This document shows positions 1 through 10,523 of a stretch of DNA of 64,000 nt, one piece after another. The stretch lies in assembly GCA_033807775.1 (NCBI GenBank), contig CM066319.1, positions 158,849,983 through 158,913,982 on the forward strand, in the 5' to 3' direction. This DNA is from Saussurea involucrata. Lineage: Eukaryota; Streptophyta; Magnoliopsida; Asterales; Asteraceae. Both the position numbers and the translations under genes were made by a program. The first letter of the stretch is position 1. Every line of letters begins with the position of its first letter. The notes under the pieces are model-generated. The model was not told the origin of the DNA. It ran no database searches and worked only from the letters and a program-made list of their open reading frames with translations.

Positions 1-1701
1 GATTTCAAACTCTGAATTAACTTCGAATTTTTGCACAAATCTGCAGATTCACCTCTAGACGGTAGCAGCTTATTCGAAACAACAACATCTTCGAACCAAT
101 CAGCTCGCACAACATCCTTGTAAACTCTCGACCTCTTCTGTGTAAATTCTGGACAGACAACCCATTTTCCTTTTTTTTTGAACTAGACAGCAGGTTTTAA
201 GCTCTGTATGAGCATATCTGGTCTGCTTCGAGTTTAGTAGCTGTTACAAACTTCTCAATACCCTTTCATTGAAAAACTCAGGATAAGCTCTGAACAGACG
301 TCTGCTTCTGCACAAATCTGAAAATCAAACAACAGCAAACAATAGAAACAACTTACTTTTTCTGTTCGGCTTATTGTGGACAACAAGTTTTCTGTTTATA
401 CTTTCGCAAAATTTTGAACACTATAGACCTGCACAATAATCAATATGTGCAGCAGCAAGCTCTGCTGGATTAAAGCAGCTTTTCAAAGCACCAACTTCTT
501 CCTGATTAGCATCGCACAACAGCAACAAAGAATAAACCAGCAACAACTTTTTCAAACAGCAAATTCCTTTAAAAAAAGGAGTAGCTTAATTGGACAACAT
601 CAACTTATTTTCGAACAACCAGCAGAAGTAACGACAACCATCAAAGTCTGGATTGAATTGAACATGTTGTGGTTGATACTCATGAACAGTAACAGGAACT
701 CTCTGTTTATATCAAAACTGACAGCGTCTTTCTGTTACACTATCATTTTCTGATCTCTTCAATATAATTGCCCATGTGTTTTACTATACGAGGAATAATG
801 TTTATTGGACATATGAATCTAGTAACTAATTTCCTCTTGAAAATTCATAATTGTATTCTTAAATAGATAATATCCAATGTTTATCACATTGTGAAACCAA
901 ATTGTCATAACAAACTTGGACTGATCAAGATCCTCCAATCAAAACAAATTCTCATCAAATTGATTTGATGTAAAGAATAAATTGATCTCCATAATATCTT
1001 CTTAGAACAAAGATTGCAGAAAATTAAATTTTTAATTGATCACTTTAGAAAGTTAAGTTTAAGCAATCAAAGATCAAAAAAACGTTTCAGATCAGACTTT
1101 GAACATGTAACATAGCACCAAATTTGGATCAAGCAATATTTTCCAATACCCAAATGAATTAGTTTTTTATTTAATCGATTATGAGCAGCGGAATATTGAA
1201 CAAAACCTGGATCAAAGAGAGTCCATTCTTGGACTTAAATAAATGTCAGATCAAAAATCAACAACCTTACTACCAAGATGCAAAAAATTGCAATGGAAAA
1301 AAGCACATACAAGAATGGGATCATAGATCAACCATCTACTTTATGCTTATCAAATCAAACCAATAAAGTAGAAAGAATCAAAACACACACATGTAATAAA
1401 ATCATATTAGATTTAATCCAAATAGAGTCAAATCTTCACTTAGACATTTCATCAAACTTGTGGTGTGCGGAAACCGATTTTGTGTAGAAACAATGAGTTT
1501 TCTATGAAAGATCATCCAAATCTCATCTAATTGAAGAAATGGGTTTCCAATAAGCACAAAACAGAAAATAAACCATAGAAATGATATTTGTGTTTACGCT
1601 CATATGATTTAACCAATGAAAGCACCAAAACAACAAATAAATCTTTTAATCTTCTATTGTTGTCATAGATGACCGAATTTGAAGAAAAGATTCGTCAATC
1701 G

Positions 1702-1713
1702 GCTCTGATACCA
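1702..1713 (-). other. Primer-binding site (initiator tRNA-Met type)
   Basis: The minus strand reads TGGTATCAGAGC two bases inside the LTR, the standard plant copia primer-binding site complementary to the 3' end of initiator tRNA-Met. Confidence 0.8.
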
Positions 1714-1715
1714 CA

Positions 1716-2072
1716 TGTTAGATCCCATTTTGGGCAAACAATAGAAGAAAACTACATTAAAATGTAGAGATGATAAACATGAAGAACAATAATAAAAGAA
1801 ATCATCTCATAAGCTTTGATTGATTAACAATGGAGGACAAATTGGGAAGAACACCACACACTAAACATGAAGTCAACTCTCATGAGAATTAGTTTGTGTG
1901 TGTAAATGTGTATTCTTCTCCAAGTCTCACACAAATGAAAAGTTAACCCTAGACACCTATTTATAGGGCCCAATTACAAGGTTAAAAGACTTAAGCACAT
2001 AAAACTAACTAAAAGCCCAAATACAACAATTCTTTATAAATCATTCAATAAATTGGGGAATTTAAGCTAACA
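1716..2072 (-). repeat. 5' LTR (minus strand) of the truncated element
   Basis: On the minus strand the LTR begins TGTTAGCTTAAATT and ends GGGATCTAACA. A TATA-like CTATAAATAGG lies about 140 bp in from the LTR start. Length is 357 bp, close to the 361-bp LTRs at 37506 and 40193. Confidence 0.75.
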
Positions 2073-2274
2073 GGTTATGAGAGAATTCCATACATCATTT
2101 GTGGAAACAGAAAAATTAAGAACACACGAAAAAAATCGGAAAATATCATGAAGGTGATGGAAATGGACCCCACAACAATGAGCGAACCACAACGGATATT
2201 GTACGAACATCAACTTCAATAACATCTAAATGAGCAATGATGTAATTTTATGTGTTAAGTTTGTATTTTTATTA

Positions 2275-3181
2275 GGGAAATTAATTAAAATACCCCAAGT
2301 TTGACCATCTCTTACCAAAATACCCAAAATCTCTCCCAGTTTACAAAAGTACCCAAAAAATCCGCGATGAGCCCCGCGATCGCGGGCCCAGGCCCACGTG
2401 GCAAACTGTTTCGGCCAAAAGCCCCGCGAAGCCCCCCAACTTTGCCCGCGTTGGCAAGTTTCGTCCCTACCCGCGATCGCAGCCCGCGATAGGCCAAAAA
2501 AAATTTACATTTTTGGTCCCTGTTTTTTGTGTCTTTGTTCAGTTAAAAAAAATACAAACTGTTAAAAAGAAATTTTAGCAAAACCGAGCTGCGTGAGCAC
2601 GAGATTTTGGAGCTGCATTCGTGTCCGCAGGTCGCGCTCGCACACAAGTTCGACGATTTTAGCTTGCGAAATCGTCAATCGGCACCCCCCCTGCGCGCGG
2701 GTAGGTGTTGGAGTAAAACCATGCAAGGAGCTTGTCAACTCCTCACACATCTTTCCTTATAAACCAAATAATGTTCCTTCCTCCTTCGTATGTGGGACAA
2801 CTTCCCACGCCCAAATTGGTTTTTGCTAATTTCATGGTTTTTACTCAACTTTGAGCATCGATATCTCATTCACACATACTCCGTTTTCGACGCATTATAT
2901 ATCGTTTCGAAGCTCTCATATAGGAGAACATAAACCCACTATAAGTTAATTATATATACTACATATATATATTTAAATGTGTCTAAAGTTCCCTAAAAAC
3001 CATTAAATATAAGAACTTTAGACACATTTAAATATATGTGTATTTAATTAGCTTTCTTTATTCTAGGGATACAATTTAAATACTAGTTGATGGTTAATTG
3101 TTAATTATTTGATTGTTAAATGTTAATCTTTTTGTATTGTATTTCATCAAACAAATGGAAAACTGCAGAGAAAAAAGGTGG
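2275..3181 (+). repeat. Left terminal inverted repeat of the non-coding MULE
   Basis: It pairs with 3744-4632. It contains the palindrome CCCGCGATCGCGGG near 2394, which has been lost by a deletion in the right arm near 4540. A short internal inverted repeat (CTTTAGACACATTTAAATAT and its complement) lies near 2970-3035. Confidence 0.8.
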
Positions 3182-3743
3182 TCAACATCAATGTTCTTTG
3201 CTGGATTCACAGTCGCAAGTTTGATTGATAAAAACTACAGAGAAAAAAACAAATTAATTTCATTCATCTGATGATGACTTTCAAGATCATAAATCAAAAG
3301 GAAAGTATGTATCACTTCTATAATTCATTTAAAGAGTTGTTGCCATTGAAAACCAAATCACACACACACACCATATAAACATGGATACAAAGAGATATGG
3401 TATTTATATACAAATTTAAACCTTCTTGGGAAATTAATAGGCAATAGAAATAGGAAATATAGGATGTTTATAGGTATTATACCTCAACCTGACGTTGGAG
3501 TGACTGAACGTAGTTGATGAGCTCATCAGACATTCCAGGGACCTTTAACAAACAACAATCATCAGAAAAACACACTCACAAACATATAACTGAAACAGAA
3601 ACATATATACATATACATAGAGAAAGGATAATGCGAGAAGTTAAACATTATGCGAGAAGGCGAGATATCATATATGATTACACGACATGTGGCCCACATT
3701 ACTAATAGTTCGGGATGTTAGTAGTACTCTTTTTATAAAAACC

Positions 3744-4632
3744 TTTTTTTCTCTGCAGTTTTCCATTTGTTTGATGAAATACAATACAAAAAGATTAACA
3801 TTTAACAATCAAATAATTAACAATTAACCATCAACTAGTATTTAAATTGTATCCCTAAAATAAAGAAAGCTAATTAAATACACATATATTTAAATGTGTC
3901 TAAAGTTCTTATATTTAATGGTTTTTAGGGAACTTTAGACACATTTAAATATATATATATATATATATATATGTAGTATATATAATTAATTTATAGCGGG
4001 TTTATGTTCTCCTATATGAGAGCTTCGAAACGATATATAATGCGTCGAAAACGGAGTATGTGTGAATGAGATATCGATGCTCAAAGTTGAGTAAAAACCA
4101 TGAAATTAGCAAAAACCAATTTGGGTGTGGGAAGTTGTCCCACATAGGAAGGAGGAAGGAACATTATTTGGTTTATAAGGAAAGAAGTGTGAGGAGTTGA
4201 CAAGCTCCTTGCATGGTTTTACTCCAACACCTACCCGCGCGCAGGGGGGTGCCGATTGACGATTTCGCAAGCTAAAATCGTCGAACTTGTGTGCGAGCGC
4301 GACCTGCGGACACGAATGCAGCTCCAAAATCTCGTGCTCACGCAGCTCGGTTTTGCTAAAATTTCTTTTTAACAGTTTGTATTTTTTTTTAACTGAACAA
4401 AGACACCAAAAACAGGGACCAAAAATGTAAAATTTTTTTGGCCTATCGCGGGCAGGGACGAAACTTGCCAACGCGGGCAAAGTTGGGGGGCTTCGCGGGG
4501 CTTTTGGCCGAAACAGTTTGCCACGTGGGCCTGGGCCCATCGCGGATTTTTTGGGTACTTTTGTAAACTGGGAGAGATTTTGGGTATTTTGGGTACACGA
4601 AGTTGGACTTAGGGTATTTTAATTAATTTCCC
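3744..4632 (-). repeat. Right terminal inverted repeat of the non-coding MULE
   Basis: Reverse-complement copy of 2275-3181 with small indels, including an expanded (AT)n run near 3950-3972. ORFs inside this arm mirror those of the left arm and are not supported as genes. Confidence 0.8.
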
Positions 4633-4641
4633 TTTTTATTA

Positions 4642-4963
4642 TGTAATTTATTTTATTCTATTTTAATGTAAATTATATTTTGCATATTTTAATATTCGTT
4701 AATATAACAAAAAATAAATTATTCATACATTTTTTCATAAACATACTCTACAAAACATCACAAAACATGATGTGATATAAAAAAATTATAACAACCACTC
4801 TTCAAATAAAAATATTTTCAACGATAATATTTTATAAAACTAGCAAAAAGTTAGAAAAAAATACAACTGCATAGAAATAATGGAAATGAAGGATTTGCAA
4901 GCCAACCAACCCAATTTATAGACAATTTGTTACTTCTATGATTTACCAAAAAATAAGCACAAG
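4642..4963. other. AT-rich intergenic stretch
   Basis: No ORF, structural RNA or repeat boundary is recognised. The sequence is very AT-rich. Confidence 0.5.
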
Positions 4964-6150
4964 TTATAATTTTCTATAAAATCGCCGCCTTCTTTGGCTT
5001 CGGGTTGTCAAAGAGAATATCATTCTGAAAAATCCATATAGACCACAAAGTGGTAAGCATAACGGCCTCAAAGCATTAAAAACGTTCTTCTTCAACCGAA
5101 TTGAATCAATCCAATAGACCCAATCCAAGTAAGAGCGGAGATTCGGAATATCCATTTGCCACCATCGACCAATAAGAATCCATAAGTTTGTAGCCACGGG
5201 ACACAAAAAGAAAAGATGACTACCATCCTCCACCCTCGTATCACACTTAAGACATAAAAGAGATGAAATGTCGATACATCTTTTATCCAAATTTAGCCGA
5301 GCGATTGAGACGCAATCGCCATGCGCTAACTTTGATTGTAACAATTCTATTTCATCTAGCAAGATGAACATCCACCTCCAAATGATGAGAATCAATAAAT
5401 CGCCTAGTCCACCGAATAATCGTCCGACCTGTCTAACAACCACATCCATCTATCCTTTTACCCCCAGGGCACAAAGGAAGACACAAATTGTTGTAGTTCG
5501 TAGAATTGGACAACCTCTACCCCACCTCTCGACGCCCTTCGAAGACACAAATCCCAACACCCTAACTCTAAACGAGATTTGACATTCGCCGATTTATTCA
5601 ATTTTAAAGCATAAACTCTAGGGAATAAAACTTTAAAAGAAGAATCCCCAAGCCAAACATCATTCCAAAACGTGGTAAAAACACCATCGCCCGCCTTCTT
5701 CTTACATAAGAAAAAAGATCAATGCATTTATCATTTAGAGAGGCGATCGATTTTATAATACAGACCCATGTGGAGTTCGAAATTTGCCTAGGAAACTTTG
5801 AACTAGTTAGACTCTTCTCGCCATAGATGAATTTAATAATTTTAACCCAAAGTGCCTCATCCTCCAACCAAAACCGCCAAATCCATTTAAAAAGCAAATC
5901 ACGATTAAATGCCATAATGCTACAAATACCAAGTCCTTCGAATTTGCGACTAACCATAACTTTTTTCCACTAGACCCAAAACGTTTTTTTTCCTCCACAT
6001 CACCACCAATAAAGAATATATTTCACAAAGATTCAAACCTTTATCAACCGACCTTGGAATTTTGTAAATAGAAATGAAGTAAGTAAGAAGCCTCCCCAAA
6101 ACGGACTTTAAGAATTTATCGAACATCACCTTCCAACCGTCCATTTTTGG
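4964..6150 (-). pseudogene. LINE (non-LTR) reverse transcriptase remnant, 3' portion
   Basis: Three overlapping minus-strand reading frames (about 5950-6144, 5604-5957 and 4964-5449) together resemble the C-terminal half of a plant LINE RT. First comes the 'LGRLLTYFISIYKIP' segment after the RT fingers and palm. Next is the 'KFEGLGICSIMAFNRDLLFKWIWRF' type segment. Last is a zinc-binding zf-RVT domain with the CLKC...H..C arrangement and a following 'W'. The catalytic YADD region is absent, so the copy is 5'-truncated. It is broken by frameshifts and stops. Family assignment rests on remembered family motifs. Confidence 0.75.
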
Positions 6151-6455
6151 ACATATTTTCCAAGTTTTTTAATTAAAAAATGGTGAAATATTAACTAAAA
6201 TTGAAGCAAAACAAATTACCACAATAGAATGATGATTTTATTATTTTTAATTTGACATTCATATTGATATGTTTTTTTTCATCCATTTTTTCGCTATTCT
6301 TCACGTCTTTTTTGGTTATCTTCCAATCTCACCCCATATATATAAGGTTAAACAGGTATAGAACCTAAAAGAGTCTAAAATTTTCCGAATCGTTAGATTG
6401 AGATGATCCAACATATATGATTAAAAAAAGTGGTAGAAATGATTATGTGTGTGTG
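6150..6455. other. AT-rich intergenic stretch
   Basis: Nothing gene-like is seen. It ends in a (GT)n/(AT)n microsatellite at about 6445-6472. Confidence 0.5.
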
Positions 6456-6459
6456 TGTG

Positions 6460-6705
6460 TATATATATATATAGACTTGAGATTATGTGAGACCAGACTA
6501 TTTACGTGAGACCGTGAGACCAAAAAATTAACACTAAACCTTCACAGCAAAAGACTGTGAAGGTACTGTGATGGTAAACCTTCACAGTGTTTTTGCTGTG
6601 AAGGTTTGTTGTTTTTCTTACCTTCACAATGAATCACCGTGAAGGTTTAGTGTTGACTCCTTGGTCTCACGAAAACAGGTTGGTCTCACGTGAACCCAAC
6701 CCTAT
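6460..6705. mobile_element. MITE with hairpin interior, bounded by TA microsatellites
   Basis: The two ends are imperfect inverted repeats of roughly 60 bp. Left has 'GTGAGACC...GTGAGACC...AACACTAAACC' and the right complement has 'GTGAGACCAACC...GTGAGACC...AACACTAAACC'. The interior carries several inverted ACCTTCACAG/CTGTGAAGGT units, so the whole element can fold on itself. Both outer borders merge into (TA)n runs, resembling MITEs that target TA microsatellites. Superfamily is not certain. Confidence 0.6.
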
Positions 6706-6718
6706 ATATATATATATA

Positions 6719-6958
6719 TATAGGGTTGGGTTCCGGTGATAAGTTGAGGTTAACGTGAGAAGCGGATATCAACCGTTGGATGAGAAATAGATGCACATTA
6801 GGATGAGATGCACCGAGATAAAATGCACATAAATGCGTCAGATCAATTCCCTTCTAAGGTGCAATTCATGGGAGGACATTTGATTAAGAGTGATCAAAGA
6901 TTCAGATCCGATTCTCACACTTCTCACGTTAACATCAACTTCTCACACGATCCTATAT

Positions 6959-6960
<2 letters not shown>
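6719..6960. mobile_element. MITE of a TA-associated family (copy 1 of 3)
   Basis: It begins TATAGGGTTGGGTTCCG and ends with GTTAACATCAACTTCTCAC and GATCCTATATA. The starting 'GATAAGTTGAGGTTAACGTG' is inverted at the other end. Related copies lie at 35410-35615 and 35625-35735. It has no coding capacity. An (AC)n run follows at 6959-6982. Confidence 0.6.
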
Positions 6961-6989
<29 letters not shown>

Positions 6990-7167
6990 TGGTTCCAGAG
7001 GGAAATCACAAAAAATAGAAACCTAATGAATACGTATTAACAATCCATTTGTCCATTATGCACGAGCAGAGTCGACTGTTGATCCAAACCCTCGGTAATT
7101 TGATAATGACTCTGAGAAACACTTAGTGAAAATTATAAGTAGACAATATGTATTAGAGTTTCACTAT

Positions 7168-7519
7168 CGCTGATAAATACTAAGTCTATTTAGTACCGCT
7201 GATAGGAACTCTCGTTCTTTAATTTACACATTCAGCAAACATTGTTCATCAGTGAGCCCTGAGCATGTTCAGCCTCACTGATGATCGTTGATAACTTCTA
7301 TTGTTTACTTATGATCCCTGAAGACAAGTTTCACGTCAACCTTGTTCTACGATGAAGTCGAAGATCAAGCCAAAGAACCAGCGACAAGTCTACTAATGAA
7401 CTGATGCGGATATCAGCAAAGCCAAGACCTGTCCACTCAACGTGAAGTTTCAAGTAGAAGACTTCAGCGAACGCTGAACTTTATCATTCGCTGATAAAGA
7501 ATCATTCAGCGAACGCTGA
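7168..7519. promoter_or_regulatory. SIRE-A U3 array of CGCTGA/TCAGCG and CACTGA/TCAGTG motifs
   Basis: Nine copies occur at 7168, 7197, 7249, 7276, 7464, 7472, 7489, 7506 and 7514, against about one expected for four hexamers in an LTR of this size. They form inverted pairs: TTCAGCG-AA-CGCTGAA near 7463-7478, a near copy at 7505-7519, and a 10-bp-arm hairpin CATCAGTGAG...CTCACTGATG at about 7247-7284. The 3' LTR has the same array with a few decayed copies. A cis-regulatory role is inferred from the position upstream of the TATA box. Confidence 0.6.
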
Positions 7520-7699
7520 TCATGAAGCCTCATCTACAAGCAACTTTTGTCTTATCCCCTTGCACGCCTTTTGTACGATCTGTCAGAACGGACATCCCTT
7601 TTGTCCAAAATCGTACAACCAACTCTGATTCTACATTGTTCATCATGCGACCACTAGGTTGTCTACTGAAGTCAACCCATGCAACCAACCAAAGGCTGC

Positions 7700-7705
7700 C
7701 ACGTG
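7700..7705 (+). promoter_or_regulatory. G-box CACGTG in SIRE-A U3
   Basis: CACGTG sits in the context GCCACGTGTAA, 35 bp upstream of the TATA box, a typical ABRE/G-box setting for bZIP or bHLH factors. It is conserved in the 3' LTR at 21458-21463. Confidence 0.5.
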
Positions 7706-7739
7706 TAAAGTTGTACCGTTGTGCATTAAATACATGCAG

Positions 7740-7747
7740 TATATAAA
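7740..7747 (+). promoter_or_regulatory. TATA box of SIRE-A LTR promoter
   Basis: TATATAAA followed by GGAAACC. It should direct gag-pol transcription starting about 30 bp downstream in the LTR. It is retained in the 3' LTR near 21498. Confidence 0.6.
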
Positions 7748-8044
7748 GGAAACCCTAGTTCACTCTTGAACAACTTCGGCCATTCCTTATCTTTGCTGAA
7801 TCTGTGTGTTAGAATATTTTGCTTAGTATTCTTAATTTCTCTCTATCTTATTTCTAGTGCAAGAAATCATAGTGATTCTCATAGTTTGTTTAGATTAGGT
7901 TTATTCCTTAATCTTGTTCCGCAACAAACTGTAAATTGTTTGATACATATCAATAAACAAGTTAGAAAAGTAAAAATCATGTGTTTGTATTCAACCCCCC
8001 CCCCCCCTTCTACAAACTTGTATAACCCCTTTGGGACCAACAAG

Positions 8045-8056
8045 TGGTATCAGAGC
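8045..8056 (+). other. SIRE-A primer-binding site
   Basis: TGGTATCAGAGC, complementary to initiator tRNA-Met, two bases after the 5' LTR. Confidence 0.9.
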
Positions 8057-8126
8057 AGTTTGTTTATTCTGATAAACAAGATCTTGCTTATACTAATCTC
8101 TTTTCTCTTCCTTGCTATTTTTCAAA

Positions 8127-10512
8127 ATGGCTAACACCACAAACACAAACTATATCGATAATGGTTCTCTTGTAAAACCCCCTAGATTTTCCAAAGATAA
8201 ATTCAATCTATGGAAAAATAGGATGATGCTCTTCTTGGAAGGTGTAGACCCTACTATACCTTACTACATTGAAAATGGACCATATGTCCCTTTCATGATA
8301 GACCCTGCTGTTCCAGGCACTGCCACTAGAGCTGCTATCCCTGAAAAAATCATTCCCAGGGAAGTTAGTACGTGGACTGATGAAGACAAGAAGAAGGTGG
8401 CCATCGATACTAAGTCCATATCCATCCTCTCTATGGCTCTTCCTGATGAAGTCTACCACTCCGTCATGAACCTGAAGAGTTCTAAAGCCATGTGGGACAC
8501 AATCTGTATTCAATATGAAGGTACATCTGAAGTCCAGGATTCAAGAAAGATTAACCTGGTAAGACAGTATGAAAGCTTCATTTGTGGTAAGAATGAAACT
8601 CTCTCTGAAGTTCACCAACGTTTTAACTGTTTAATCATTGACTTAAAAACTGTTGGTAAGGAATATTCTAACTTTGAGATCCTGACAAAGTTTCTGGAAT
8701 GTCTTCCTGAAAGTTGGGACAGTTATTCTATGTGTCTTAAACTCTCAAAGGATCTGAAATCTATGACCCTTTCTACCTTATATGGCACTATGCTCAATCA
8801 TGAGCAGTCGTGTCATCTTAAGAAGAATCTTGTAAAAGATTCCAAAAGCACACCTGTTGTTTTACTCTCTTCAGAGTTGGTGCCTACTCAGCGATCTACT
8901 GTCACTATCACTGAGTAGAGTCTAACTCTGATGAATCATCAGAAGCTGATCCTTCAGAAATTGATGAGTCATTGGCCCTCCTGACTAATTCTTTCAAGAG
9001 ATTCGCCAGAAAGAGTAACTTCAGAAGAAATAAACCTCTTTCCCTCACTGATAAGCCAAAATCTACAACCCCTGTAGATAAGGCAACTGCCACTTGCTAT
9101 AACTGTGAAAAGATAGGTCACTTTGCTAGTGAGTGCAGGTCAAAGAAAATCTTTAAACCCTCATCTTCTTCCAAGAAATCCTCTAACCCCAGGGCTAGAG
9201 ATGACAAATACAAGAAGCTGAAAGAAAAGTATGCGAAACTGAAAAGCTTTAAGAAGAAAGGCAAAGGCATGATCGCTGAAGATCATGATTGGGCTCTTTC
9301 TGATGAAGAATCATCTGACTCTGAAGATGATGATGAGGCCAATCTCTGCCTCATGGCCAAAATAGAAGAAGAGGAAGAACAAACTGAAATTCCCTCTACT
9401 TCTACCTCCACCTCTCAGGTATCAAATTCTCTCACTGATACTCAAACTTCAGTCCTCAGTGACATCGATAGACGTCGAACCGTATATCTTTTGACTGTTG
9501 ATTTATAAGATGCCATGAATGGCAAGACCAAAGCTGCAAAATTAAATATTGATCTTGCTGAACAACTTAAGAATTGTCACTTAGAAATTCAAAAGCTTTC
9601 TGAAATTGAGAAAATTTAAAAGATCAGGTCTGTATAAATCAAATCATTCGTATCGAACGAGAAGAAGCTATCGCTGCACTAAAGGCTGAAAATGCTACTG
9701 TTGAAGGATGGTGTAAATCCTCAACAACGATCACTGAGATATTAGGTGCTCAGATTCCCCTGAGTGATAAAAGTAGTCTTGGTTATAAAGCTGATACTCT
9801 AGAACCAACCACTGATCGTTCCATGCTTAAGTTTGGAATGTTCGTGTCCTCTATTCCTGACACCTCCTCGTCTCAGTGTTCCTCTTCTAAAACTCCCACT
9901 CCTGAGGAAAAACCTATCTTAAATTCTAAAGGTAAAGGTAAAGAAAAAGTTTTTAATCAAAAACCTCAGAAGGGTACCTTTGTACCTAAGCTGAATGTTT
10001 CTAAACCTTCAGTGACTTATCCCTCTACTTCTAAGAACAAGATCCATGGGTTTATTCAGCGATTTACTCCTAGAATCAGAGTGGATATAATTGGTAAGAA
10101 ATCCGAAGAACTGATTGTTCCTCTAATTTCCAATGCCAAAGGTATTCTTGGTGTTGGCCCTGCTCATTTAAATTTTTTGGCTAAGCATGCAAATGGTCCT
10201 AAAGCTACTTTTAGCTATAGGAAATGTTATCACTGTGGACTTACCGATCATATTGCCAGTAAGTGCCCTACAGCCACCAAAGCTGAAAAGTTAGCTAAGA
10301 TGAAGATCACTGCCCCCAAGGCAAAGAAGACCAATCCTGGAGCAAATCAGGTTAAGGTGAAACCAACCACTGAGGTTAAGAAATTAACCAAAGTGAAGAC
10401 TAGTCCTGAAGATGAATCTTCAAATGCTGTGAAGATTGCTGAACCTTCAACTTCCTCTACCACCACTGAGAAATGTGGGCCCATAGTAAAATGGGTGCCT
10501 AAATCAAACTAA
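8127..10512 (+). pseudogene. gag: SIRE-A gag (broken)
   Basis: Capsid/nucleocapsid polyprotein of a copia element. The chosen ATG gives MANTTNTNYIDNG, which aligns with the SIRE-B gag start. The 'PPRFSKDKFNLWKNRMMLF' segment is the usual copia gag N-terminus. A first CCHC knuckle (CYNCEKIGHFASEC) is at about 9095-9136 and a second (CYHCGLTDHIASKC) at about 10225-10266; an acidic and Lys-rich linker lies between. It is disrupted by a stop at 8916-8918 and a frame change, a stop at 9506-9508, stops near 9617-9635, and then an open frame from 9823 to 10512. The last residues resemble 'GPIVKWVPKSN', matching the SIRE-B gag end. Confidence 0.9.
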
Positions 10513-10523
10513 TCTTCCTTTGT

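Larger units (their letters stand above)
1..2072 (-). mobile_element. Non-autonomous LTR retrotransposon, minus strand, truncated by window start
   Basis: Read on the minus strand this is a 5' LTR (1716-2072), a primer-binding site and at least 1.7 kb of internal sequence running off the left edge. It is related to the complete element at 37506-40553. The two share internal blocks: around 1370-1450 (reverse complement) and around 38110-38215 carry recognisably the same text. The LTRs are alike in length (357 and 361 bp) and in layout. No gag, pol or other conserved protein domain is visible; the short ORFs here are not conserved. It probably depends on an autonomous copia element. The 3' LTR and a TSD cannot be seen. 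Confidence 0.75.
2275..4632. mobile_element. Non-coding MULE with TIRs of about 0.9 kb
   Basis: A perfect 9-bp TSD, TTTTTATTA, flanks the element (2266-2274 and 4633-4641), which is the Mutator-like signature. The ends are GGGAAATTAATT and its reverse complement. The left arm (about 2275-3181) and right arm (about 3744-4632) are near-perfect inverted copies, leaving about 560 bp of unique centre. The arms share the terminal AT-rich segment, the GCGATCGC core and the 'TTTTGGTCCCTG' segment with the coding MULEs at 45695-63581, so one of those could mobilise it. No transposase is encoded. The arms contain a stretch with a TATAAA that looks promoter-like. Confidence 0.88.
7077..8042 (+). repeat. 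SIRE-A 5' LTR
   Basis: It begins TGTTGATCC and ends GGGACCAACA. It contains the motif array at 7168-7519, a G-box at 7700-7705, a TATA box at 7740-7747 and a 13-C run near 7995, the last within the 'TTCAA(C)nTTCTACAA' signature also found in SIRE-B. ORFs inside it are not genes. Confidence 0.92.

Noticed and set aside
445..753. 102-aa ORF near the window start
   Set aside because: Lies inside the non-coding interior of the minus-strand LTR element, antisense to it, with no recognisable domain.
2301..2829. ORFs in the long arms of the non-coding MULE
   Set aside because: The arms mirror each other and the frames are not conserved between them.
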